Shown: in pieces, positions 18,501 to 26,369 of the stretch
Layout of the letters: every line of letters begins with the position of its first letter
Position numbering within the stretch: the stretch's first letter is position 1
Program-made: the position numbers and the translations under genes
The notes under the pieces: model-generated
Seen by the model: only the letters and a program-made list of their open reading frames with translations
What the model was told of the DNA's origin: nothing
The model's database searches: none
Origin: Lachnospiraceae bacterium MC2017
GTDB taxonomy: Bacteria > Bacillota > Clostridia > Lachnospirales > Lachnospiraceae
Assembly (NCBI GenBank): GCA_000701625.1
Contig: JNJK01000020.1
Span: forward strand, 1 to 64,000
Direction: 5' to 3'
DNA: 64,000 bases

Positions 18501-18570
18501 CGGGATGCGCAGATGTTACTATCGCAGCCGCCATTATTATCGCCATAAATCTTCTGAACCGCTTAAACAT
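15520..18570 (-). CDS. Secreted protein with degenerate papain-like (C1) domain and C-terminal repeats
   Basis: 1016 residues. Signal peptide 1-29, an acidic Ser/Thr/Glu-rich linker (about 35-115), a papain-family domain (about 135-430) and then beta-sandwich repeats with DYxVxY...GKGxYTG signatures (about 590-1010). The C1 domain keeps Cys153 (DSNNCWAYTAMG), the GGN...A...W.GP strand (251-267) and the LIGWD motif. But the position of the catalytic His (normally NHAVxxVGWD) is Tyr355 in NYTVQLIGWD, and the Asn of KNSWG is Ser388 in AKSSYK. It is therefore probably inactive as a protease, perhaps a binding or adhesion module. It follows the 18595-20058 gene by 24 bp and likely shares its mRNA. 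No sortase motif seen. Confidence 0.8.
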   Translation of the reverse strand: MFKRFRRFMAIIMAAAIVTSAHPVTMYAQSVSTMSVVEESSENDSSRDGSTESGVSGEPQYNDLGELLEETPNESTDMFIDNEAVTETISDDTTVVNSEEGESTSENVIGGNIEATFDFSDKYELNASFTMPAAYSSEKYVLDPEDFGDSNNCWAYTAMGMAETSRMLQTETTKDKFTAYSPKHLVRQFFNPIRTDRSGLTYYSGVDALDTRYRDISILSTNSSILSTNSSSDKEQIIAETDAGDNLDAAGGNLAYTTFELARWQGPKSSSLALNYGNTDELQKFDESDTEAHLRNAYWIPNSDKSSICKLIKQTGSVGLQVYITEDGMAAVRASGGTGNYGYHYYNNSVTAPNYTVQLIGWDPDIKADLFAYNGTKPSGNGAFLAKSSYKASNGTYQKYFWISQYDAAFEYKDSTRIAVAYEFDDADNYDYQYGYDGTNSNETYSTKRAYAVFTAGEAGQQGGGADQAEILRAVGVGVGDAGTYEIGVYYYNSNATYLNQYPIETQTVKIPYTGYHTIELEHPILLLRDDRVAVSVKRSDGNAFKAFVDKRSKSADKSIEFRPFAVYGESYLNNPSTGKLISGNWALRSDIDPDQEDGTPTNSTKNKAAKYQVKYYEKNYYEGITPRIKMYTDVVERPSLVDQTKIKVELSKYVWYYTGNNINPTPRIMVSVTNKKGESENCIVTPDHYTTTYVNHKEAGIGAVVVRGGTVDSSGNVTKQPDVFSGEISEEFKIVSTQINISRCKIYGVNAQEYDSSGSYEQNNVVVMYRVPETGHYVKLVKGLDYTVGSVEIVNKAGSKASILITGAGAFRNSVKKSFKIANAPKKDKNGNVIKTSTTKKAISDKSVTVTLIDSDTGDAWDTVQRVNYEKSKKYQPTVIVSDNSTGNTLTKDTDYKVSYRKGKNPGLAQVVIKGKGSYTGKTTAYFIVNPIRITTDAVIKMNPSEYKYTGDALKPKPRVTLYGKVIPKGNLYCHYNNNTGSSSGTATAQVIVFGRNKYIGYVGYTTFKITASSS
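17879..17920. repeat. 21-bp tandem duplication inside the papain-like domain
   Basis: Two adjacent 21-nt units differing only in the last three bases encode ILSTNSS twice (residues 218-231). It is an in-frame slippage duplication in a surface loop. Confidence 0.85.
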
Positions 18571-18594
18571 AAAAAATCCAAAATCCTTCCCGCC

Positions 18595-20058
18595 TTATAG
18601 CTTTAATGTAAATACCAGATTTGTATATTTGTTCGCCGGAGCACCTAATGCATGTACTTTATACTGCAATTTATAGGTTTTCCCCGTCCTTAATTTATTT
18701 TTATCTACTGTAAATAATACTTTTGCCGCCTGTCCATATTCATCCACCATCCATTCTGCCAAAACTGCATCTGACGGTACTTTTCCAGACTTTACTTCCT
18801 GTATACCCCTGGGATCGATCTTTGCAAAGGTATTTCCGGCGACAAAAACCTCTTTATAGCATACACCTTTATTATCGGAAATACTTTGAGAAATACTTAA
18901 ATTTTTACCACCTGCTAATTTAATAATCAACTTTGAGCTACTTCCGGCAAACTTTATTTGCGCCGTTTTGGTAAAAGTTTCCGCATCCTGCCGCGGTTCT
19001 TGAAGTGTCATTTTTAATGATGCCGTTTTAACCCCATTTTGAATATCCGTTCCCGAAAGTGCCGATATATAAATGTCTGTAATAGCCTGACTATCCGGAT
19101 CGGACACTGTCGTAAGCGCATACTTTCCCTGCATTGAATCCGGAAGTTCAACGTTTTTTAAAACATATCCACTATTTTGTATTGTGGGAACATAATGAAG
19201 CGCGGTGGATGCTCTCTGTATAGTATCTATCCGGCTTCCTGCCTTTTTTAAGAGACACACTTTCGGATCTGACGATGCAACTTTAACTGTAAAAGTCCTC
19301 GGAACAGCTTTAAAAGTATTATAGTCTGCGTACCCAATCCAAAGTTTAATCTTAAAACTTTTAATCTGTTTTGTCTTCCCTTTTGCAGATTTCACTGCAG
19401 TATTCCCCAAAGATACCCGTACAGTGTTTTCATTGTCCAGTGAAACACGGATTCCTGACGGGATAGAAGCCTTATATTTCTCCGAGTTTAGGGGCATTAT
19501 CACTGCACCGGACACAGATGGCGCATTAAGCGCAAAATCCCCGTGTATTGTTTTACTGAGTACGATCATCTTCTTCTGAAAGCCTGCCAGTGCGTATTTC
19601 TTTTCGATTTTAACTCTTAGCTTCAGCGGTTTCAATTTATCTCCGCTGTTTCTTTCTATGGGAGTGATCGTGTAAAGATATGTACCTTTTGACGCACCAT
19701 TGTCTATAGACACTGTTATATGAATTGCAGGTAGTCCATTATAGGACACAAGCTCATCTGCGCTAATACTAATGTCATTCTGAGCATCATTAAGCCCTTC
19801 AAGCAAATAATTCCCGCTCAGATTAAATACGACCCAGGTGTCAGCAACATCACTATTTCTGCTGCCGTTTAGCTTTAATGTCTTACTTGTAAGACGAGCT
19901 GTCCTTTCAGAAAAATTCGAGGAAAGTGATACCGTTGACGCACTGACACTGCATGTATCAGCTCCCTTAACGTTTCCCGGCAAAAAAAGATTCGACAAAA
20001 GAGCCGCGCATATAATTATAAGCGCGAGCCTTGCATTTCTCCCCTGTATTCTGTTCAT
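18595..20058 (-). CDS. Secreted beta-rich protein of unknown function
   Basis: A 487-residue protein with a signal peptide (RNARLALIIICAALLSNLFL, cleavage near 30-33). The mature chain is lysine- and serine-rich with alternating beta-strand patterns that suggest several immunoglobulin-like or cadherin-like sandwiches. No catalytic motif, cysteine pair or anchor motif is seen. It lies 24 bp upstream of the papain-like protein gene in the same direction, so the two are probably made together and may act as partners outside the cell. Confidence 0.75.
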   Translation of the reverse strand: MNRIQGRNARLALIIICAALLSNLFLPGNVKGADTCSVSASTVSLSSNFSERTARLTSKTLKLNGSRNSDVADTWVVFNLSGNYLLEGLNDAQNDISISADELVSYNGLPAIHITVSIDNGASKGTYLYTITPIERNSGDKLKPLKLRVKIEKKYALAGFQKKMIVLSKTIHGDFALNAPSVSGAVIMPLNSEKYKASIPSGIRVSLDNENTVRVSLGNTAVKSAKGKTKQIKSFKIKLWIGYADYNTFKAVPRTFTVKVASSDPKVCLLKKAGSRIDTIQRASTALHYVPTIQNSGYVLKNVELPDSMQGKYALTTVSDPDSQAITDIYISALSGTDIQNGVKTASLKMTLQEPRQDAETFTKTAQIKFAGSSSKLIIKLAGGKNLSISQSISDNKGVCYKEVFVAGNTFAKIDPRGIQEVKSGKVPSDAVLAEWMVDEYGQAAKVLFTVDKNKLRTGKTYKLQYKVHALGAPANKYTNLVFTLKL

Positions 20059-20083
20059 GGCAAACCCCTTTACCAGTTACGGT

Positions 20084-20128
20084 GTTACTATTCACTCGCT
20101 TTCAGCTCGCTCACGTAACGACTGTAAC
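20084..20128. repeat. Palindromic intergenic repeat, copy A (45 bp)
   Basis: Bounded by GTTAC...GTAAC and containing TTCACTCGCTTTCAGCTCG then CACGT. Same length and about 80% identical to copy B at 27343. A longer relative lies at 40506. It sits between the SRP RNA and the secreted-protein operon start. Confidence 0.75.
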
Positions 20129-20212
20129 CTTTACCATTCCCTTTTTCCCCTTCAATTTCATTGTCGCACCCTCTGACAATTACTGCAAATAAAAAATTTA
20201 AATATAACAAAA

Positions 20213-20353
20213 CCTGGCTCTGAATATCGTTCAGACCCCGGAACCCCCACGTCACATGAAAGGTTCTGCTTAGTGCTGCTTCGTTCCCGACCTGACACGG
20301 TTCACAGATTTCCATTGCGTGGGACCGGAGCCTGAACAATACTCAGAGCCAGG
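20213..20353 (-). ncRNA. ffs: Signal recognition particle RNA (small bacterial type)
   Basis: The minus strand carries the domain IV signature GTGTCAGGTCGGGAACGAAG followed by CAGCACTAAGC, the Ffh-binding apical hairpin. Long complementary ends CCTGGCTCTGA (20353-20343) and TCAGAGCCAGG (20223-20213) close a helix of roughly 140 nt, with further paired blocks (CCGG/CCGG, CCCACG/CGTGGG). A U-rich stretch follows the 3' end (TTTTGTTATATTTAAATTTTTT). It is the RNA core of the particle that targets membrane and secreted proteins. Confidence 0.95.
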
Positions 20354-20368
20354 CCCGATACTTTAGAG

Positions 20369-20397
20369 ATTATATAAGCTTGTCCTGATATTGTCAA
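20369..20397 (-). promoter_or_regulatory. Consensus promoter of the SRP RNA
   Basis: TTGACA (20397-20392) and TATAAT (20374-20369) on the minus strand with exactly 17 bases between them, a perfect sigma-70 consensus. The start point should fall near 20360. Confidence 0.93.
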
Positions 20398-20408
20398 CAT
20401 TTTCAAGA

Positions 20409-21692
20409 TCATCCGTTAGGCATTAGCGTTGCCTTAACCTTTTCATACTGTTCCTGTAGCTTATAGAACATATCAAGAGCTTCTTTTCCCTTTTCATCTA
20501 CCTTTGCCATGATCTCATCATAGTTATTGACATATGCCATGACAACTTTTCTATTAAATTTATTGTGATTCATCTCATCAGTAATAATATTTATCGTTGC
20601 TTCCTTACTCTTCGCCTTTCTGAAAGGTCTGTCACTGGTAAGTATGCTTGCCCGGTCTGCAAGCTGCAGAACTTTTGCCAGGAGATTCGTATCCGGTGCC
20701 TCTAAGTGATTAGGGTATCCCGAACCATCCAGCCTTTCATGATGCGTACTCACCAGTTTTACAACTTCAGGATGCACACAATCCTTTAAGATAAATTCCG
20801 CTATGAGCACGTGCCTCTGGTACAGAGTTATCTCTTCTTCCGTAAGCTTCCTCGTAGGTTCCGCGATTTCCCGAGGGACAGATGCCATACCGATATCATG
20901 AAGAAGTGCTCCGTAATACAAGTATTCCATTTCTTCTTCGCTGAATTCACCGATCTTTCGTGCAATTTCTTCTGCAATGATCATTGAAGAAATAGTACTT
21001 ACTACTCCGGAAGTGTCCTTGAAGCCCGAAATAAATACGAGCAATTTAATGAACATCTTCTTTTCTTCTTCATTAAATATCAGTTTATCAAACAGATCCT
21101 CCAGTTCCGGCTTAAAGGCGTCCTCTCCTTCACTGAATTTATCAAGGATATCATATTTTTTTAGAGCAAGATCCAATACATCTAGCGTCATTCTGGAAAA
21201 TTTCTTTCCCTCATGATCTCGTAAACGCGTAGAAGTAAACTTATTGCCGAGTGCATTATGGAAAAGATCAAATCTCCCAGCTGCGTAGATAAACTGCGCT
21301 ACTTCCATTCCGTCAAACTTGACCTTTGGAAGCTTCTGATAATCAATATGACTGTATAGAAATACTTTTGAACGATCACCGATAGGTGACACATATTTCA
21401 TAAAGAGATAGCCATAGATAGAGTGCGGCATGGGATGGGCTACATCAAAGTTCAGCATGTCCTTCCCGGCTTCGACCTTGAACGCACCTATATCGTGGAT
21501 CGTCGCCAAAAAGGCATACTCCGCCCGTTCATAGTCTTCATAACCGCCACGGACCTCCAACATCTTTGATACAATGTAACCGACGCGGATGCCATGACAA
21601 ATAAGACGCTTATCACACATCCTAAGCGCCGCAATGATCATCCTGCAGATGTCTCTGGCTGTTACAATCTCCTCCATCCGGTTACCCCTCAT
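20409..21692 (-). CDS. HD-GYP domain cyclic-di-GMP phosphodiesterase
   Basis: 427 residues with two HD-type domains. The N-terminal one (about 10-150) has ICHGIRV and IHDIG. The C-terminal one (about 225-410) has LLHDIGMASVP (HD 265-266) and the full HHERLDGSGYP signature (317-327) of HD-GYP enzymes, which cut c-di-GMP to pGpG or GMP. The extra histidine usually found at the start of the HD-GYP core (GHS) appears as GVV here. No membrane segment. It starts about 10 bp after the histidine kinase stop, so it is likely the output gene of that two-component operon. A second ATG at 21677, preceded by AGGGG, is an alternative start. Confidence 0.88.
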   Translation of the reverse strand: MRGNRMEEIVTARDICRMIIAALRMCDKRLICHGIRVGYIVSKMLEVRGGYEDYERAEYAFLATIHDIGAFKVEAGKDMLNFDVAHPMPHSIYGYLFMKYVSPIGDRSKVFLYSHIDYQKLPKVKFDGMEVAQFIYAAGRFDLFHNALGNKFTSTRLRDHEGKKFSRMTLDVLDLALKKYDILDKFSEGEDAFKPELEDLFDKLIFNEEEKKMFIKLLVFISGFKDTSGVVSTISSMIIAEEIARKIGEFSEEEMEYLYYGALLHDIGMASVPREIAEPTRKLTEEEITLYQRHVLIAEFILKDCVHPEVVKLVSTHHERLDGSGYPNHLEAPDTNLLAKVLQLADRASILTSDRPFRKAKSKEATINIITDEMNHNKFNRKVVMAYVNNYDEIMAKVDEKGKEALDMFYKLQEQYEKVKATLMPNG

Positions 21693-21702
21693 AGCCTCGC
21701 CT

Positions 21703-24108
21703 TCAGGACTTCTCCATTTCTTCCTTTACTTCCGGAAGAACTGTTTCTTTGTAAAGATCAAATGTGATCGTTACCTTAAAAAGATCTCCATCGAGATATA
21801 TACGAAAATCTCCGCCCTGAAGTCTCGTCAGATTTTCCGCAATAGAAAGTCCTAATCCCGAACCCTCTGTTGAACGACTTACATCCCCTCTGATAAATCG
21901 CTCTGTGAGCTCTGACGCATCAATGTTCAATGCCTGTTTTGAGATATTTTTCAATGAAAAAACAGCTTTCCCATCATCTTCCCTAAGGTCTGCATATACT
22001 CTTGTTTCAGGCATCGCATACTTTGCAACATTATTATATATATTATCGAGCACACGGAAAAGACGCCGTCCGTCCGCACTGATATATAACTCTTTATCCG
22101 GAACCGTTGTTACCAGTTCCAATTTATTCTTTTCAAATCTTTCCCAGATCTCACCCTCCATCTGGGAGATCATCATTCCAAGACCGAGTTTTGTCATTTC
22201 CAGACTGATATTTCCCGATTCGATCTTTGAAGCTTCAACCAGATCTTCCGTAAGAGTCTTGAGTCTGGACGACTTCTGCTCGAGGATACGGAGATATTCC
22301 TGCGCCTGTGGTTCCTTAAGATTCAGACGCTTCATGAGATCCACATAGTTGATGATACTGGTCAGCGGTGTCTTTATATCATGCGAAACATTAGTAATGA
22401 GATCTGCCCGGAGCTTCTCCGTCTTGATCTTCGACTTCATCGCCTTCTTAAGTCCATCGCTCATGGTATTAATAGCATTGGCAAGCTGTGCATTATCGGC
22501 ACTCATAAATGAAGCATTGATCCCTTCTTCGAGATTACCCTCACTCATCTCCTGCACGCCATGTATGATCCTGCGCCTCTGCATTGCATGATTCATAAAG
22601 ATGATCATGACCACAACATCTATTGCAACGAGGATCAACCACCATATCAGCTCATCCGTATCATATGCACTATATATCAGAACAGCATTAGCTGCGATAA
22701 AAAGGACAAACCCTATCAGTATCTCTATAAGTACCACCACACCGTTTTGCATAATGGTACCGCTCTCTGATATATATTTGCATTTTTTTAAAAACCAGTT
22801 AAGGAAACTATCCTCATAGAGCGTTCCTGCCTTTATCCTCCGGACAAGGCTTAAATATCCCATAATGAAGATCAGCATTAAAACAGCTGTCCCTATTCCT
22901 GCAACCGCTACTGAGACTTCAGGGATCCGTCTGTATTTATACACATATTGGATAAGGTAATTTGAGCCTCCAAGCACTATCACCCCAAAGAATATGGCGG
23001 ATATTTCAGTTTTTACCCTGTCGCATCCAAGGATCTGCGGTGTTTCCTCCGGGTCAAGCGTCTTTTTCCCTGCTGTTACTGTAAGAAGCGCCAGTATTCC
23101 GAGAGATAGCAGCAGTAAAAATCCCGATAGCATCACACACGCCTGCATACGTGGTCTGTATTCGTAGTAATTGTCACATGCGGCCTTAAACGAATCCATG
23201 ACAGGATAATCTGTATCTATCGCAAATTCGATATAATAATTCCCATCAAAGTCATCGGCATATTTTGTAATAAGATTATAGAGATATGCGTCAGTAACGC
23301 GCATATTACTCTCGTATTCCAATGTCCTGGAGTCGAGTATCAGGTATTTTCCATAAGTTTTAATAGTATCATCTTCCTGAAACTCAGCCTTATCAATATT
23401 GGAATATGTATTTTTATCGGCATAGTTTTCTACAAAGAATCGTACATTTGTCTTAGAATATTTTAACTCTGTGGATAATTCTTTATAGTCCTGCTCATCT
23501 TCCCCGATCTTTAATAGTGTTGACTCGAGAAGGCCTAAGAGATCCGACTGGGTATAGTTACTTCCGGCATAGTCAAATAATGTCCTGCCTCTTGCAGGAT
23601 AGTACTCCTCCGTGAGTATTATATCGTCATTTTCTCCGCTAAAATTTCCCTGATCGTAAATTTTTGGCATTTCTGATGATGCATTTACCACATCACCGTC
23701 TTTGTATTTATATACCAGTCCCTTACGACTCCACCTTATCAGATCCTCAAGATAATAACCTACGCTGCTTTTCTGCCTTCCGGAAATATTTCCCTCATTA
23801 ATATATTCTGCAAGGTCAACTATTTTTCTACCGTAAAATTTGCCATTTCTCTCAAAATTGCTTTTCAGACGGCTGTTTTTTACTATATTATCGAGTTTTT
23901 CCTGAACCATGTTTTTGAAGACATCCGAGCTCTCAAATTCGGATCCCTGCATCAGCACAGTCATATCCTGCCTCTCTACACGGCTTAGGGAAAGTGCCAG
24001 AACCGTCAATATCAGAGCCGCACCCACTACAAAAAGCTCGCAGCAGAGTATAAGTATGGCCTTACGGCTGTCAGTTAACAGATGCTTTTTATCAATTCTG
24101 TTTTTCAA
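21703..24108 (-). CDS. Sensor histidine kinase with large extracellular domain
   Basis: 801 residues. One membrane helix (18-40), an extracytoplasmic sensor region of about 280 residues with no family I recognise, then a cluster of five to six more helices (about 322-510) and a HAMP-like linker. The dimerisation helix carries His576 in NVSHDIKTP and the ATPase part has GLGLSIAEN near 750. It should autophosphorylate and pass phosphate to the regulator encoded just before it, whose 3' end it overlaps by 17 bp. The start is a TTG inside the regulator's last codons, consistent with coupled translation. The long, multi-helix sensor part is unusual. The signal is unknown. Confidence 0.9.
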   Translation of the reverse strand: MKNRIDKKHLLTDSRKAILILCCELFVVGAALILTVLALSLSRVERQDMTVLMQGSEFESSDVFKNMVQEKLDNIVKNSRLKSNFERNGKFYGRKIVDLAEYINEGNISGRQKSSVGYYLEDLIRWSRKGLVYKYKDGDVVNASSEMPKIYDQGNFSGENDDIILTEEYYPARGRTLFDYAGSNYTQSDLLGLLESTLLKIGEDEQDYKELSTELKYSKTNVRFFVENYADKNTYSNIDKAEFQEDDTIKTYGKYLILDSRTLEYESNMRVTDAYLYNLITKYADDFDGNYYIEFAIDTDYPVMDSFKAACDNYYEYRPRMQACVMLSGFLLLLSLGILALLTVTAGKKTLDPEETPQILGCDRVKTEISAIFFGVIVLGGSNYLIQYVYKYRRIPEVSVAVAGIGTAVLMLIFIMGYLSLVRRIKAGTLYEDSFLNWFLKKCKYISESGTIMQNGVVVLIEILIGFVLFIAANAVLIYSAYDTDELIWWLILVAIDVVVMIIFMNHAMQRRRIIHGVQEMSEGNLEEGINASFMSADNAQLANAINTMSDGLKKAMKSKIKTEKLRADLITNVSHDIKTPLTSIINYVDLMKRLNLKEPQAQEYLRILEQKSSRLKTLTEDLVEASKIESGNISLEMTKLGLGMMISQMEGEIWERFEKNKLELVTTVPDKELYISADGRRLFRVLDNIYNNVAKYAMPETRVYADLREDDGKAVFSLKNISKQALNIDASELTERFIRGDVSRSTEGSGLGLSIAENLTRLQGGDFRIYLDGDLFKVTITFDLYKETVLPEVKEEMEKS

Positions 24109-24784
24109 TCTTATAACCTACGCCCCATACCACCTTCAGATATCTCGGATCCTTCGGATTGATCTCAATCTTCTCACGGATATGTCTGATGTGGACTGCT
24201 ACTGTGTTATCAGCTCCTACCGACTGCTCATTCCAGATACTTTCATAAATCTGATCGATGGAAAATACTTTTCCTGCGTTCTTTACAAGTAGAAGAAGAA
24301 TATTGTATTCGATTGGAGTGAGCCGGACTTTTTCTCCGTCTACTTCTACAGTCTTATCGTCATCGTTCATCGTAAGTCCGCCGACAGTATAGAGATTTCC
24401 GCCCTCCTCTGCTATATTTCCGAGTTTTGTATATCTGCGGAGCTGGCTCTTTACTCTCGCTACCAGTTCTAACGGATTAAATGGCTTTGATAAGTAGTCA
24501 TCAGCACCTACGTTTAGACCGAGGATCTTATCCGAATCCTCTGTCTTTGCCGATAAAAAGATAACCGGAATAGAACTTGTCTTTCTGAGTTCCAGCACTG
24601 CATGTATGCCATCCATTACCGGCATCATTACATCAATGACGAGCAGATGGATCTCGTTCTCCGAAATAACCTTCAGTGCTTCCTCTCCGTCATAGGCTTT
24701 GTAGACTTTATATCCTTCCTGCGAAAGATATATGTCTACCGCATCTACTATCTCTTTATCATCATCACAAATCAGTATATTCAT
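24092..24784 (-). CDS. OmpR/PhoB-family response regulator
   Basis: 230 residues. Receiver domain 1-120 with acidic pocket Asp7-Asp9, phospho-acceptor Asp51 in LLVIDVMMP, switch Ser and Lys (SKPFNP). A winged-helix DNA-binding domain follows (about 130-228, ending RYLKVVWGVGYKIE). It is the partner of the overlapping histidine kinase. The operon continues into the HD-GYP gene, so the pathway probably controls c-di-GMP level as well as transcription. Confidence 0.95.
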   Translation of the reverse strand: MNILICDDDKEIVDAVDIYLSQEGYKVYKAYDGEEALKVISENEIHLLVIDVMMPVMDGIHAVLELRKTSSIPVIFLSAKTEDSDKILGLNVGADDYLSKPFNPLELVARVKSQLRRYTKLGNIAEEGGNLYTVGGLTMNDDDKTVEVDGEKVRLTPIEYNILLLLVKNAGKVFSIDQIYESIWNEQSVGADNTVAVHIRHIREKIEINPKDPRYLKVVWGVGYKIEKQN

Positions 24785-24820
24785 ACTCTGCCTTTCTATT
24801 TCTGTTATGTCACCATCTGC

Positions 24821-25297
24821 TTATAATATAAATTTCATCGGAGTGAAAGTGATCCCCTGTGATTCCTGTACACCATCCGTATCTGTAAAGCCCATTCTGT
24901 GATAGAACTCTATTGCATACGGTGATGAATTTACAGTGACGTGAGTCTGTCCTTCCTTCTCCAGCAGATAGTCACAGAGGTAACGCATTAGACCGGAGGC
25001 TATGCCCTTATGCTGCCACGCCTCATCCACAAACAGGAGTGAGATATGATTTCCGCTTCTTACGGATATCATCCCAACGATCTTACGTCCTTCAAAGCAT
25101 CCGAACACTCTGTATACGCCCTGCCGAAACATCATATACAGCGTGTCATCTGTTATAAAATCCTGAAAATTACGTATTCCCTCCGGCGAATAAAACTCTG
25201 TTTCAAACCGCAGAAATACTCGCCATACCATAGCCATGGTATCGCTCCATTCTTCATCCTGTATAGGTCTTATCACAAGACCATCACGTTCCCTCAT
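24821..25297 (-). CDS. GNAT family N-acetyltransferase
   Basis: About 158 residues with the GNAT acetyl-CoA fold: an N-terminal VIRPIQDEEW strand, the central FVDEAWQHKGIASGLMRYL motif A (Q/RxxGxA phosphopantetheine loop) and the C-terminal YHRMGF strand. Substrate unknown. ATG 25297 is chosen; a TTG nine bases earlier overlaps the stop of the preceding gene. It lies in a run of minus-strand genes from metG to the two-component system. Confidence 0.85.
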   Translation of the reverse strand: MRERDGLVIRPIQDEEWSDTMAMVWRVFLRFETEFYSPEGIRNFQDFITDDTLYMMFRQGVYRVFGCFEGRKIVGMISVRSGNHISLLFVDEAWQHKGIASGLMRYLCDYLLEKEGQTHVTVNSSPYAIEFYHRMGFTDTDGVQESQGITFTPMKFIL

Positions 25298-25302
25298 CTC
25301 AA

Positions 25303-26328
25303 TCAATTTCCGAAAAGTCCCTTAAAGAAATCTCCTATTGATTTCACAACCCCTGCAAAAAATGACTTGACTACACCACCTGCGATCTTTGACTTATTCT
25401 TTTCGATAAGATCCTTTAGATTATCAGCAGTAATATTGTCTCCCATGCTTTCATAAAGGTCTGCTGCCTGATCCAGAAGCGTATTGTAATCAAGTCCAAG
25501 TTCATTGATTTTTACCATGACGTCAACGATCCTGTTTAACTGATCGTCAGTAAGAGAAATATTCGTACCATTCTGAGCATTATAGTCTTCTATTCCCTTT
25601 TTGACCGCTGCCTCGATGTCTTCTCTGGTATCAAGCTTTGAGGCTGCGATCTCTGCCTTGATAAATGCAACGAGTTTCTCGACATCTTCCTTATCAGCCC
25701 CCTGAATGGCCTGCTCCAGCTCCCCGGTGGTTACCAGTTCATTCAAAGACGTATCGAGAGCATTCTCGTTTACTTCTGTATCGGTCATTTTTGCGTAAGC
25801 CTTCAGTGCTCCGATAAGAGCTGCTGTTCCTGACATCGGAAAAGGCGCAGCCACAATAATGTCTGCATCGGTAACTCCGGCTGTTGCCAGAGCATTTTTA
25901 TACATCCCTTCCGTGCAATAATTTATATTAGCTGTCGTCACCTGTATTCCGTGACCTTTTTCTGCAGGTTTCACCAGAACCGAAGACAGAGACTTTGTTC
26001 CAATAAGTGAAGAACTGATGTAGCTGTCAAGATACTGATGCTCCTCTGCATTTGTTACTGTTACTACGCTATAACCGGATATATCTGTTCCTGTCAGTCC
26101 CATAAAACCGAGCACAGTTGCCTGCTGCTCTGTTGTGAGGTTCTGTCCCATAGCGAGATACGGTTGTGACTGATTCTGTGTCTCTCCCGGATCAAGCGGT
26201 GTCGCTGCGTCAGGGGTCGTATCCTGTGTTTCATCTCCCCATGTGATCGGTGTCACTTCCTGCGCATAAGTGCATACAGGCGTAAACACCAGTGCCGTTG
26301 CTAGTACGAGTGAAACTAATTTTTTCAT
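25303..26328 (-). CDS. Secreted DUF1002 protein
   Basis: A 341-residue exported protein. Signal peptide MKKLVSLVLATALVFTPVCTYA, then a Thr/Pro/Gln-rich linker and a domain matching DUF1002 (YwlG-neighbour-type clostridial secreted family: TTANINYCTEGMYKNALATAG, VVAAPFPMSGTAAL). Function of the family is unknown. The C-terminal helices end with a short hydrophobic/Phe-rich tail. It is 41 bp after the hydrolase gene and touches the GNAT gene, so all three are probably co-transcribed. Confidence 0.8.
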   Translation of the reverse strand: MKKLVSLVLATALVFTPVCTYAQEVTPITWGDETQDTTPDAATPLDPGETQNQSQPYLAMGQNLTTEQQATVLGFMGLTGTDISGYSVVTVTNAEEHQYLDSYISSSLIGTKSLSSVLVKPAEKGHGIQVTTANINYCTEGMYKNALATAGVTDADIIVAAPFPMSGTAALIGALKAYAKMTDTEVNENALDTSLNELVTTGELEQAIQGADKEDVEKLVAFIKAEIAASKLDTREDIEAAVKKGIEDYNAQNGTNISLTDDQLNRIVDVMVKINELGLDYNTLLDQAADLYESMGDNITADNLKDLIEKNKSKIAGGVVKSFFAGVVKSIGDFFKGLFGN

Positions 26329-26369
26329 AATAAAAACTGATCCTCCCGCCGGATTACCGGCGAATTATG

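Noticed and set aside
20088-20339. An 83-codon open frame on the minus strand
   Set aside because: It lies almost wholly inside the SRP RNA gene and repeat copy A and has no ribosome site; the frame is a by-product of the structured RNA.
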